DNA of 64,000 nucleotides, taken from positions 124,001 through 188,000 of the forward strand of contig CAJUGI010000001.1 in NCBI GenBank assembly GCA_910586065.1, in the 5' to 3' direction. The position numbers and the translations under genes were made by a program. The notes beneath the pieces were generated by a model, which saw only the letters and a program-made list of their open reading frames with translations, was not told the origin of the DNA and did no database searches. This document shows, piece after piece, positions 37,898-45,635 of the stretch (the stretch's first letter is position 1; every line of letters starts with the position of its first letter). Source of the DNA: an uncultured Christensenella sp. Lineage in GTDB: Bacteria; Bacillota; Clostridia; Christensenellales; Borkfalkiaceae.

Positions 37898-38427
37898 TTA
37901 GAGTAGCGAAAAAATCAAAGTTGCCTTGCAAAATACCTGTTATATTCTCTGAATAATAAATTCTGCCGTTTATTGCCTTGTCTTTTATACAAGTCTTGGA
38001 ACATATCGACTATCGAAATATTACATAGACCTTTATTTACAAGCAAAACAGTTACAGAACGCCTTTAAAGAAAGAGCAAGATTATTATGAATCCATAGAA
38101 CAGCAATAAGGCATAAGGGGTTCAGATATAAACTTTTCAGCGATTTACATTGAAAACTTGCGCTTTTTAAGAAAAGCTGTCCAAATTTAAAAATTCAATA
38201 AAACGCATAAAAAGTCAGTAAAACGGGCTAAAGTTGGCAAAAATGAAAGAACGCTCTATCAATTTTGGACTCATACGGTTCAAAACTTAATAGAGTGTTC
38301 AGTTGCGCCGAACATCATAAACCTAAACAACGGCAACAGCCGATAGAGTTTGATTGCTCTATCGGCTGTTTTATATTTATAAATAGTAAATCATCACTTA
38401 CCGCAAGGTTACAATAATAGACAATAC
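37898..38427. other. AT-rich stretch without an intact gene
   Basis: No ORF with a ribosome binding site is seen on either strand. Short plus-strand runs of coding-like sequence (for example after 38060 and 38200) are broken by stops, so this may be a decayed gene that I cannot name. A strong 14-bp hairpin AACAGCCGATAGAG / CTCTATCGGCTGTT (38335-38348, 38357-38370) followed by TTATATTTAT closes it and probably also ends the PucR-type gene on the minus strand. The shift to low G+C starts about here. Confidence 0.5.
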
Positions 38428-39633
38428 CTAACTGAAAATTTTCAGTTCGGAAAGAGCTTTGCATTTTATCGAATCCAAGTATTTTATTATAGAGGCAGAA
38501 TACATAAACGATAAGTTATTTTCAACGTTATTGAAATCGATATTAAACAAGTCTTTAACTCGTTCCAGACGATAAGTTACTGTATTTTTATGTACAAATA
38601 GAATTCTGCTCGTTTCATTTAAGCTTTTATTATTTAGTAAATACTGATATAGTGTTTCAAGCAAGGACGTGTTGTTATCTCTATCATAAATATAAATTTC
38701 AAGAATTGTTTCGTTGATATAGTTTAAGATAACGTCGGTTGTAGGGGCATTAAAAAGCGGAACAAGCAATTTATTTTCTTCTTCATATTTTAAACAATAT
38801 TCATCTTTTACTTTTACAAGGTAATCAAACAGTTTTATCAGATTACCTATTATTACATCCAGTTCATACAAATCTATAATTTTCGAACTTAATATTGCAT
38901 AAATGTGATTTTTAAATAAGAAGTCGTTCAATGTTGATACCGTATATTCCGACAAATCTTCATTAAGTATCACTATAACATAGTTATCTTTTACAATGCA
39001 GTAGAAATTTCGCAAAATGTTTTTCAGCGAATCTTGCAAGTGATTATCTTCATGATTATCGTATTTTGCAAGAGATAGAAGTAAAACTCGGTAATTATAT
39101 GTGAGCGGAATTTTATATTCGGACGCTTTTGAAAGAAAGATATCTCTTCGCACATAAGTGTGTTTGACAAGAGCTTTCCAAAAATTCAATTGCGAAAAGC
39201 CGTGCCCTTCATTGGATTGTAACCGTAAAATTTTGATTATGCTCTTACACAGATGCTCTAAAAGTATCAAATCTAAATCTTCAAATTTATTCTTTTGATT
39301 TTCAAGTAATACAAGGTAGCCTATAACCGAATCGCGGAATGTCAAACGATAAAACAAACGCCGTACTTTACTGTTTATTGTTTCTAAAATTCTATATCTT
39401 TCCCCGTCTTTAAAAGATAGGTTAGCAATACTTATAAGCTCCATAGACCAACTGCCGCGTTGAATATTCGACATATAAGTATCGTCTGCGCTATCAAGGA
39501 AGAAGTGTCCCTTAATATTGTAATTCTGATCTATAACCGCCATAGGTAATTGAAAAAATGCATAATACGCTTTTAATAGTTCATCAACGGTAAATGAGTT
39601 TTCTTCAATTTGCAGTAATTCCTCGTAATCCAT
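38428..39633 (-). CDS. PucR/CdaR-type transcriptional regulator
   Basis: About 401 residues. The C terminus has the PucR helix-turn-helix: LLETLYQYLLNNKSLNETSR, then ILFVHKNTVTYRLERVKDLF, almost exactly the family pattern. The N-terminal part has PAS/GAF-like predicted structure (ERYRILETINSKVRRLFYRL and IGYLVLLENQ). CdaR-type members regulate sugar-acid uptake, which suits the divergent KDG permease. ATG 39633 is preferred; TTG 39651 lies inside an inverted repeat. Neither has a good ribosome binding site. Codon use is markedly AT-rich compared with the genes before 37.8 kb, suggesting horizontal acquisition of this cassette. Confidence 0.85.
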   Translation of the reverse strand: MDYEELLQIEENSFTVDELLKAYYAFFQLPMAVIDQNYNIKGHFFLDSADDTYMSNIQRGSWSMELISIANLSFKDGERYRILETINSKVRRLFYRLTFRDSVIGYLVLLENQKNKFEDLDLILLEHLCKSIIKILRLQSNEGHGFSQLNFWKALVKHTYVRRDIFLSKASEYKIPLTYNYRVLLLSLAKYDNHEDNHLQDSLKNILRNFYCIVKDNYVIVILNEDLSEYTVSTLNDFLFKNHIYAILSSKIIDLYELDVIIGNLIKLFDYLVKVKDEYCLKYEEENKLLVPLFNAPTTDVILNYINETILEIYIYDRDNNTSLLETLYQYLLNNKSLNETSRILFVHKNTVTYRLERVKDLFNIDFNNVENNLSFMYSASIIKYLDSIKCKALSELKIFS

Positions 39634-39649
39634 AATAGTACTTTGTGCC

Positions 39650-39692
39650 AATAGCCCAAATATTGAATGTAAGTTCGTATTTGTGGGCTATT
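39650..39692. promoter_or_regulatory. Inverted repeat in the regulator/permease intergenic region
   Basis: AATAGCCCA (39650-39658) and TGGGCTATT (39684-39692) are perfect inverted copies, with AAATA/TATTT extending inward. The site overlaps the regulator's 5' end and lies about 20 bp before a TATAAT (39714-39719) facing the permease: a likely autoregulatory operator. Confidence 0.5.
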
Positions 39693-39736
39693 ACTTTTTG
39701 CCTCCTTTTTTATTATAATACAAACAATCAATTAAA

Positions 39737-39756
39737 GCAACCGGTTTTTAGGTTGC
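39737..39756 (+). promoter_or_regulatory. Hairpin adjoining the permease ribosome binding site
   Basis: GCAACC (39737-39742) pairs with GGTTGC (39751-39756), directly followed by GAGGAGG and the TTG start. It may modulate translation initiation. Confidence 0.4.
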
Positions 39757-39769
39757 GAGGAGGCATATT

Positions 39770-40963
39770 TTGAAAGCAGAAAAAAGCAAAAAACCGTTCA
39801 AAGGCATAGGGATTTGGAACTTTATAAACAAAATCCCTGCTGGAACAATGTTTGTGCCGCTATTGATAAGCGCCGTTATTTGTACTATAACGGTTGCTTG
39901 TGGTCTTGGCACAGGGAAAGCGGGTGAAGGTATGACGTTATGGCAATATCTCGGTAATCCCGTCAAAGATTTATTCGGTTCTACAGGTCAAATGTTAATG
40001 ATAGGACTGATGTTATTCTGTACGGGGACAATGATTAAACCGCACGATTTTGTAGATGTCTTTAAAAGAGGAATATGGGTTGTTTTAGCAAGGCTTTTGC
40101 CTGCTTACATTATTTCGGCTGTGGTTTGGATAGTTTGTGGGCCCGAAGGCTTTTTGGGAATCGATGCTATTACTTTTACTTGCGTTGTAACAAGCGCGAA
40201 TGCAGCATTGTATATGGGCGTTACCGCACCTTATGCAGATAATAGCGATAGAGCGACGTTCCCCATAATGTTAATACTTTCAATGCCGTTACTTCCTTTT
40301 ATATTTATTAGCGCATTCGGGATGCCAGCAGGAAGTACGTCCGCTGCAACAATAGGTAAAATTTTACAAATCTTTGCATTACTAATACCGTTTTTGTTGG
40401 GATTTTTGTTTGGTAATCTCGATCCGAAAATACGCGAAATATTCAAGGGCGGCAACACGATTATATTACCGTTCTTGGGATTTCAGTTTGGCTCGACTAT
40501 TAATCTCGCAAAAGCTTTCCAGCCTACGGTGTTATTGGCTGCCGTTGTAATTACGTTAATCTTTTGGGCAATTACTATGATATTGCCTTATGTGGTAGAC
40601 AGGTTCATTTTGAAGCGTCCCGGCTATGCTTCAATCGGTAGCTCGTCGCTTGCGGGCGTGGCTTTATCGATTCCTGCTATGTTTGCGACATACACGTTTC
40701 AAGGGCTTTCGGGCGCTGACGTGGCGGCACATTCGATTGCTATACTTGCGTTTGTGCTACTCATAACCAATATTTTATCCCCGTTCTTCACAAGGGGAAT
40801 TATGACGCATTACTTTAAAACAAATCAAGGCGTTAAAATTGAAAATCCCCGTAAAATTTTCGGTGCGACTCACGGTGAACTTTTAGCCGCCGTCTATGAC
40901 GAAAATAATCATTATATCTCAAAACATCATCATCTCAGAAAACATCATTTAGGAGGCATTTAA
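39770..40963 (+). CDS. kdgT: 2-keto-3-deoxygluconate permease (KdgT family)
   Basis: Proton-coupled uptake of 2-keto-3-deoxygluconate, an intermediate of pectin breakdown. The 397-residue protein has about ten hydrophobic segments. KIPAGTMFVPLL near the start and LIPFLLGFLFGNLDPKIREIF in the middle correspond to the IPGGMM and PFLVGFALGNLDPELREFF signatures of E. coli KdgT. The C-terminal tail is longer than in KdgT and ends in a His-rich ENNHYISKHHHLRKHHLGG, which might bind metal. TTG start at 39770 with AGGAGG at 7 bases; no better codon is nearby. One base separates it from the acetolactate decarboxylase gene, so both are co-expressed. Confidence 0.87.
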   Translation: MKAEKSKKPFKGIGIWNFINKIPAGTMFVPLLISAVICTITVACGLGTGKAGEGMTLWQYLGNPVKDLFGSTGQMLMIGLMLFCTGTMIKPHDFVDVFKRGIWVVLARLLPAYIISAVVWIVCGPEGFLGIDAITFTCVVTSANAALYMGVTAPYADNSDRATFPIMLILSMPLLPFIFISAFGMPAGSTSAATIGKILQIFALLIPFLLGFLFGNLDPKIREIFKGGNTIILPFLGFQFGSTINLAKAFQPTVLLAAVVITLIFWAITMILPYVVDRFILKRPGYASIGSSSLAGVALSIPAMFATYTFQGLSGADVAAHSIAILAFVLLITNILSPFFTRGIMTHYFKTNQGVKIENPRKIFGATHGELLAAVYDENNHYISKHHHLRKHHLGGI

Positions 40964-40964
40964 A

Positions 40965-41678
40965 ATGCAAAATAATCAACTTTTACAAATCGGCAATCTC
41001 AACAGTCTTATGATGGGCGACTATCACAGTAGCTGTACCGTCAAAGACCTGCTTAGTTACGGCGATACGGGAATAGGCACTTATGACGGTCTTGACGGCG
41101 AAGCCATTATAATTAATGGTAAAGCGTATAACGGACGAGCAACAGGCGTGGTAAGCGAAATGAACGACAGCGATTCGCTTCCGTTCTCAACGGTAGCAAA
41201 ATTTGATGAGAGAGTGGAAGAAAATCCTTTGGAGTTTGTATCTATCGAAGATTTCAAAGCTAAAATGGAACAATACATACAAAGTCATAATTTCTTCTAC
41301 ATGATAAAAATGGAGGGCAAATTTAAGGTCAGAGTGCGGTCTTGTTTTGTTCAAAGCGAGCCGTACGAACCGCTTTATAAAGTTGCTTGCGATCAAAGAG
41401 AGTTTGAGTATCACGATGAAGAAGGCTTTGTTGTAGGAGTATATTGTCCAAACTATGTAAACGGGATAAATATGCCGGGTTGGCACATACATTTTATCAG
41501 CAAAGATTTAACAAAAGGCGGACATATCCTTAAACTTTCATCCGACGATTGCAGAATGAAAATCAACTGCTTGGATGAATGGAACTTAATGCTTCCGCAC
41601 ACTGCCGGTTTTGAAGAGTGGAATCTTGCAACGGATTTAAAAGATAAGACAAATGCGGTAGAAGGTTCAACGAATTAA
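40965..41678 (+). CDS. budA: Alpha-acetolactate decarboxylase
   Basis: Converts (S)-2-acetolactate to acetoin, with zinc in the active site. The 237-residue length and the strings TVKDLLSYGDTGIGTYDGLDG, LPFSTV and GVYCPNYVNGINMPGWHIHFISKDLTKGGH (only part of which is motif: WHIHF and GGH carry the zinc His residues) match the family. ATG has AGGAGG at 7 bases. Being in one transcript with a KDG permease is unusual: it may relieve the pyruvate excess produced by KDG catabolism (inference). Cytoplasmic. AT-rich like the permease and regulator. Confidence 0.92.
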   Translation: MQNNQLLQIGNLNSLMMGDYHSSCTVKDLLSYGDTGIGTYDGLDGEAIIINGKAYNGRATGVVSEMNDSDSLPFSTVAKFDERVEENPLEFVSIEDFKAKMEQYIQSHNFFYMIKMEGKFKVRVRSCFVQSEPYEPLYKVACDQREFEYHDEEGFVVGVYCPNYVNGINMPGWHIHFISKDLTKGGHILKLSSDDCRMKINCLDEWNLMLPHTAGFEEWNLATDLKDKTNAVEGSTN

Positions 41679-41694
41679 ATTTTTATAGCAATAG

Positions 41695-41727
41695 AACAGG
41701 GCTTGCAAAAGTGCAAGCCCTGTTTTC
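41695..41727 (+). terminator. Terminator of the kdgT-budA operon
   Basis: A 12-bp stem AACAGGGCTTGC / GCAAGCCCTGTT with loop AAAAGT, followed by TTC. Confidence 0.85.
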
Positions 41728-41751
41728 TATGAAATCTTGAAATAAAAAGTA

Positions 41752-41792
41752 AATCCGAACCACTCACTTGTAACAAGTATAGAGTTCGGATT
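41752..41792. repeat. Nested inverted repeat at the left side of the element debris
   Basis: AATCCGAAC (41752-41760) / GTTCGGATT (41784-41792) encloses ACTTGT-A-ACAAGT (41766-41778). No gene adjoins it. From about 41799 to 41899 a plus-strand frame without a start codon (SFGAPTYRKNEHGNIQGKQT...) looks coding-like and may be the tail of a lost gene. Confidence 0.45.
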
Positions 41793-41914
41793 ATACTCTT
41801 TTGGTGCACCGACTTACCGCAAAAACGAACACGGTAATATACAAGGTAAACAGACGGGAATTATATTGCGCGGTGGAATTGCCGCTGTCGGACTATAAAT
41901 TGTACGGCAAGCAG

Positions 41915-42085
41915 TTAGCGGCGCAGTAATTGCTCACGGTTTGCAAGGGCTGTCATAGCGTGTTTATAGATACGTTTTGACAGCCTTTTTGCTTGCTCTT
42001 TATCGGGCGGCAATTTGGCGTAAATGTTTTTGCTTTGGTCGTTGAAATAGATAACCGATATTCCGAGCGGTATTTGCTTATTCAT
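41915..42085 (-). CDS. 56-residue protein of an integrative-element type
   Basis: Start ATG 42085 is set by GGAG 8 bases upstream; a longer frame reaching 42226 has no such site. The protein (MNKQIPLGISVIYFNDQ ... KEQAKRLSKRIYKHAMTAL) is basic and helical at its C terminus. Similar tiny proteins accompany sigma-like genes on conjugative elements of Firmicutes, but I cannot name the family or role. Located downstream of the sigma-like gene on the same strand, separated by the GGTAATA repeat cluster. Confidence 0.6.
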   Translation of the reverse strand: MNKQIPLGISVIYFNDQSKNIYAKLPPDKEQAKRLSKRIYKHAMTALANREQLLRR

Positions 42086-42173
42086 ATTTGAAACTCCGTT
42101 AATTCTCGATAACCCCACCCAAACCCACCCACAGCGGGCTTGTTTTCTGTTCCGTGTTCCGTAGTGCCAATAA

Positions 42174-42399
42174 GGTAATAATAGCGTGTAAGCCCTAAAT
42201 TCTTGCGACGCGCGACGCAGTGGCAATAAGGTAATAGTAACTTATTGCCACACGGGGCGGCTGTCGCCGCCCCGTATTGTGCCGTATTTACCCCAAAAGT
42301 GTTACAGTGTTACGGGGTGGACTAGGTAATACTATGTCCACCCCGTCGGCTTAACGCTTGAATTTGCGTTACACGTTACGGGGTGAACGGGTAATATTA
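42174..42399. repeat. Cluster of GGTAATAnTA repeats and strong inverted repeats
   Basis: GGTAATAATA (42174), GGTAATAGTA (42230), GGTAATACTA (42325) and GGTAATATTA (42390) lie in one 226-bp noncoding stretch. Two of them sit in the loops of perfect inverted repeats: GTGGCAATAAG / CTTATTGCCAC (42220-42230, 42241-42251) and CGGGGTGGAC / GTCCACCCCG (42313-42322, 42336-42345). A further GC-rich hairpin ACGGGGCGGC / GCCGCCCCGT occupies 42252-42275. A related GGTAATATAC occurs at 41833. Confidence 0.7.
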
Positions 42400-42807
42400 T
42401 ATACTGCAATCGCGTAATTCCTTTTGCAAGCGTTTGCGTATTGTTTTCATACGTTGCGATATAGCGGTATGCGATACGCCCTCTTGACTTGCAATTTGTC
42501 GCATAGTCATTTCCTCGTAATAGAATTTGCGCACCAAATCGCGCCGCTTGTCCGATAATGTCATTAACGCTTTATGTACGCGCTCGGCGTTTTCTTTCCG
42601 CACGATTTCAGCAAATAAGTCTATGCGCTTGTCCTCAAAGTCTATTCCCTTATCGGTAAAGTAATAAAAAGAGGTATGCCGCCGTGTTTCGCGCCAATGA
42701 TTGCGCTTTTCTTGTTGTAATAATTCCAAGTGTATCAAGTAAATATCTTCCGTAACCTCGACGGCGTTCATAGTGCCGTCCACAAATTTATAGATTATTA
42801 CTTGCAT
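42397..42807 (-). CDS. Sigma-70-like protein of an integrative element
   Basis: 136 residues. The C-terminal half is a sigma region 4-like helix-turn-helix: LSDKRRDLVRKFYYEEMTMR, then QIASQEGVSHTAISQRMKTI. The N-terminal part (YKFVDGTMNAVEVTEDIYLI) lacks a normal region 2, as in the small sigma-like proteins found on conjugative transposons and phages. ATG 42807 is chosen because GGAGG lies 8 bases upstream; an upstream GTG would overlap that site. It probably activates genes of the former element. Confidence 0.82.
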   Translation of the reverse strand: MQVIIYKFVDGTMNAVEVTEDIYLIHLELLQQEKRNHWRETRRHTSFYYFTDKGIDFEDKRIDLFAEIVRKENAERVHKALMTLSDKRRDLVRKFYYEEMTMRQIASQEGVSHTAISQRMKTIRKRLQKELRDCSI

Positions 42808-42870
42808 ATAGAAAGCCTCCACTTATAAGCACGAAAACGGTAATGTGGAAAGGTTTTCCGATAAAATAAA

Positions 42871-42922
42871 AAAGCCCGACAAACTTTCAGACTTTGTAAG
42901 CCTTGAAAATTTGTCGGGCTTT
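42871..42922 (-). terminator. Hairpin upstream of the sigma-like gene
   Basis: AAAGCCCGACAAA (42871-42883) and TTTGTCGGGCTTT (42910-42922) are perfect inverted 13-mers around a 26-base loop; the minus side continues TTTTATTTTAT, so it can act as a terminator for minus-strand transcripts. Confidence 0.65.
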
Positions 42923-43039
42923 ACTCTTTCATAGAGAGCCTTAACACCTTTAACAAATGCCAGCCGTAAACGTGCGTGCGATTACCGCCCGATATTTCAT
43001 TGTGAGAGTATAGGTGTGTTATGATGTGTTAAATAAAAT

Positions 43040-43108
43040 AAGAATTGAGTGCGCCATTTACTGCTCCCGAAAGTTTTTTGTCGTTTTACTTTCGTACACT
43101 CAATTCTT
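43040..43108 (-). terminator. Nested hairpin terminator of the TetR-nitroreductase operon
   Basis: AAGAATTGAGTG (43040-43051) pairs with CACTCAATTCTT (43097-43108), and CGAAAGT / ACTTTCG pair inside. On the minus strand it is followed by ATTTTATTT. Confidence 0.7.
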
Positions 43109-43135
43109 TATTTTTGATAAAGTTTTATTCGGTTG

Positions 43136-43297
43136 TTATGCTTTTTCCGATATGATTTTAAGTATTGTTATTTTTCCGTCCTTGATTTCTATTTGCAGTT
43201 TCAACTTGCATTTCGGGCAATATATTTCTACATTCGAGCCGTCACCAGCCTTGAATAATTTATACCCGCAGTCGGGGCATACAACGTAGTTTGTCAT
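43136..43297 (-). CDS. 53-residue Com-like zinc-ribbon protein
   Basis: Read from the minus strand: it begins MTNYVVCPDCGYKLFKAGDG, has YCPKCK near residue 26-31, and ends KIISEKA. Two CPxC knuckles make a zinc ribbon of the kind found in Mu Com and similar small element-borne proteins. ATG 43297 overlaps the nitroreductase-like stop by 4 bases (ATGA), so translation is coupled; GAGG lies upstream. Role unknown: nucleic-acid binding or a regulator of its upstream partner. Confidence 0.75.
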   Translation of the reverse strand: MTNYVVCPDCGYKLFKAGDGSNVEIYCPKCKLKLQIEIKDGKITILKIISEKA

Positions 43298-43863
43298 AGT
43301 ACCTCGATATAATCGGAAAGATTACGCCGCAGTCCGCAGTTTGCGCCGTATTCGTCCACATAGCCCAACCGCAAAATCATTTGCACGGGTGCGGCAACGC
43401 CTAAATCGGTTTGTATAGACGAACAAAACGGCTCGGTTTCCAATGCGGCGGAAAAAGGTTGAACGGCTATATTGTTTTCGGTACAGTCAAACCAAAACGC
43501 TTGCGTTTTTCTGCCCGTGTTAATCAATTCTTCAAAGGTACTGCCGCCCGTAATAACGGCGAACGCGCCACAATTATTCAGTTGCTTTTTTAATACGCGA
43601 CTTTCGTCTATTGAAATTTGCAAGCGGTTTTCGTTCGGATAAAGTTTAACGCTCCACATTTGCGTATTATGTGAGTTAGCCGCAATAGAGGAATACCACA
43701 GCGCATTTTGAATATCGCCCTCAACACCGTCTAATTTACGCGACGGATTGACTTTTAACGGTCTGCCCATAATTGCCGCCGCAGTCAGAACAGCGGACAG
43801 CGCGATAATGACCGCGCCTAAAATCGAAAATACAATCATCATAACTTTCTTTTTCCTTGTCAT
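43294..43863 (-). CDS. Membrane-anchored nitroreductase-like protein, shortened
   Basis: About 189 residues from ATG 43863 (GGGGGA upstream). A signal-anchor helix (VMMIVFSILGAVIIALSAVL) is followed by ALWYSSIAANSHNTQMWSVK, the typical N-terminal signature of Acg-type FMN nitroreductases, and by QPFSAALETE and an R-R-N-L-S-DYIEV end. Such proteins usually exceed 300 residues; here the central part between DESRVLKKQLNNCGAF and the end appears deleted in frame. It may be inactive. Coupled to the zinc-ribbon ORF and preceded by the TetR gene, which overlaps nothing but ends 12 bases upstream. Confidence 0.65.
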   Translation of the reverse strand: MTRKKKVMMIVFSILGAVIIALSAVLTAAAIMGRPLKVNPSRKLDGVEGDIQNALWYSSIAANSHNTQMWSVKLYPNENRLQISIDESRVLKKQLNNCGAFAVITGGSTFEELINTGRKTQAFWFDCTENNIAVQPFSAALETEPFCSSIQTDLGVAAPVQMILRLGYVDEYGANCGLRRNLSDYIEVL

Positions 43864-43874
43864 AGTTTTCCCCC

Positions 43875-44498
43875 TTATTTGCAAGCACACAGCAGCCGTT
43901 CAAAACAAAACGCCGAAAAATCTTTTTCATTTAGTTGCAGCATTTTCAAATAGTCTTTTTTGTGATTTATCATTCTGATTATGCCCGCAACCGAACTCCA
44001 AACGAATAGCAGAATTGCCGAATTGTCAAGCGCAATATTGATAATTCCTTCGTCCTTTCCTTGCTGTAATAAAGCAATTAGTTTTTCGTTTAATGCCTCG
44101 CCCAAATGGTATATGTCTTTGTAAATTTGCGGCGTATCGTCGGCTTTTATGTTTACGTTAATCGTTCCTATAAGCCCCTCAAAATAGAGCGGGTAACGAG
44201 TGGCAAGCCGAAAAACATCTTGACATATTTTTGTGAACGTATCGCTAAAAGCGGTATTTTCGTCGATGGCTTTATCTACTTTAACGACTATCTTTTCCAT
44301 AAACTCCAAAACGAGCGCAAAATAAACCTCGTCTTTATCTTTGAAATAGCCGTATAAGGTGGGCTTGCTATAACCAGCCTCTGCCGCAAGTTGTTCCATT
44401 GTCGTCTTTTCAACGCCGTTTTTGCAAAATAGTTTGTCGGCGGCGTCTAAAATGTTTCGACGGTTAAACGCTATTGTTCTTTGTGTTCTTGTGTTCAT
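43875..44498 (-). CDS. TetR-family regulator
   Basis: 207 residues with an N-terminal TetR helix-turn-helix: NILDAADKLFCKNGVEKTTM, then EQLAAEAGYSKPTLYGYFKD. The ligand domain is unremarkable. AGGAG lies 7 bases before ATG 44498. It is the first gene of a minus-strand operon with the nitroreductase-like and zinc-ribbon genes and is likely autoregulated by the repeats in its promoter. Confidence 0.92.
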   Translation of the reverse strand: MNTRTQRTIAFNRRNILDAADKLFCKNGVEKTTMEQLAAEAGYSKPTLYGYFKDKDEVYFALVLEFMEKIVVKVDKAIDENTAFSDTFTKICQDVFRLATRYPLYFEGLIGTINVNIKADDTPQIYKDIYHLGEALNEKLIALLQQGKDEGIINIALDNSAILLFVWSSVAGIIRMINHKKDYLKMLQLNEKDFSAFCFERLLCACK

Positions 44499-44513
44499 AG
44501 CACGCTCCTAAAC

Positions 44514-44558
44514 TTTACTATCGGTAAAATTATAATACTTTCGGTAAAGAAAAGTCAA
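44514..44558 (-). promoter_or_regulatory. TetR operon promoter with tandem operator repeats
   Basis: Minus strand TTGACT (44558-44553), 18-bp spacer, TATAAT (44534-44529). On the plus strand TACTATCGGTAAA (44516-44528) and TACTTTCGGTAAA (44536-44548) are 13-mers differing at one base, 20 bp apart, flanking and abutting the -10 box. The proximal copy is part of the near-palindrome TTTACTATCGGTAAA. Confidence 0.7.
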
Positions 44559-44635
44559 GCATTTTGCTTGGCGTTTCGTTTGATATTTGCTATAATGTCA
44601 ATGTAACACAAAAGATTTTTTTCGTATACATTTTG

Positions 44636-44827
44636 TAGATTTGTTATTCGCTTGTGCTTACCGTCTGGGGACGGAATACGCCGCCTTGACAAATTATCAA
44701 GGGCGGCTATTTATTTCCAGTAGGGCATAAAGCCGCCGTCGCCTACGGCGCAAACCCTTGACAATTTGCCTGCGGCGGCATTTTTTGCCGGTTAAGACGG
44801 TAAGCACCAAAGCGAACAACAAAATTT
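44636..44827. mobile_element. MITE-like long imperfect palindrome
   Basis: The ends are inverted copies: GTGCTTACCGTCT (44654-44666) and AGACGGTAAGCAC (44795-44807) match perfectly, and the outer flanks GTTATTCGCTT / AAGCGAACAAC extend the match to about 30 bp with one mismatch and a 2-base indel. Further inward CGCCGCC, CAAATTATCAAGGG and their complements also pair, so the whole of about 190 bp folds on itself. It contains no ORF with a start. It lies exactly where the recombinase reading frame begins, indicating that it interrupts or truncates that gene. No clear target duplication was seen. Confidence 0.65.
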
Positions 44828-44831
44828 TTAA

Positions 44832-45635
44832 GCCGCACCCTCGCGCGGGAAAGCGGTTGAAGAATACGTTTTGTCGGACAAACTTATATGCGGACTTTGC
44901 GGACACAAAATGACGGGCGTGAGCGGCACGAGCCGAAACAAGACAATGCACAACTACTATAAATGCGTTGGCGCAAAATGCGGCTGTCGGAAACGCGCAG
45001 TCCGTAAACAATTTATCGAGGACGAGGTTATAAACGCCATAGTTGGCAAGAACGGCGTTTTGACGGACGAATTTATAGATATGGTCGCCGCCGAAACGTA
45101 TTTACTCATACAAGCCGAGCGCAACGACAGCGAGATAAAACGCATTGAGGGCGTAATTGCAGACAATCAAAATGCTATTAACAACCTTATGCAGGCACTT
45201 ATGCGCGGCAAGATTGCCGATACGCTTTTAGCGCAAATCGAAAAGTTAGAGCGCGAGAACGCCGAGCTGAACGCGACGATTGAAAGTGAAAAGGCGTTGC
45301 AAATCAATTACACTTATGACGATATACGCAAGTGGTTAGACCATTTCCGCTCCTTGGACTATACCAAGACGAAAAACCGCAAAGCATTGATTGACACATT
45401 CATTTATCGCGTTGTGCTGTACGACGACAAAATGAAAGTGCTTTTCAATCTGAAAAGCGGACAGAAAAACGAACTGCTTTTGAATTTGATTTTCCCCGAT
45501 TACCCCGACAGCAACGGCGGCGAGGACGAAAACGGCGCAAAAGAAAAAGAAACCGAAAACTCGGTTTCTCAATCTGGGTGTTCGTATACCCCTGTTATGG
45601 TGCAGCTTCAGGGACTCGAACCCTGGGCCCACTGA
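44832..45635 (+). pseudogene. Large serine recombinase remnant (C-terminal part)
   Basis: In frame from about 44832 after a stop. EEYVLSDKLICGLCGHKMTG and the following CVGAKCGCRKRAV form the recombinase zinc beta-ribbon; then a coiled coil (SEIKRIEGVIADNQNAINNL) and RKALIDTFIYRVVLYDDKMK, the usual C-terminal motif. The catalytic resolvase domain and helix are missing upstream, where the MITE-like palindrome lies. At the 3' end the frame has no natural stop and runs into the tRNA-Lys(CTT) gene. Broken at both ends, hence inactive. It marks the right side of a decayed integrative element. Confidence 0.85.

Noticed and set aside
42220..42345. Possible CRISPR array because of repeated GGTAATA units
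   Set aside because: Repeat units are only about 10 bases, spacing is irregular (56, 95, 65) and no cas gene is near.
43014..43289. Plus-strand ORF of 91 residues
   Set aside because: It is antisense to the hairpin terminator and to the zinc-ribbon ORF, which has a coupled start and CPxC motifs.
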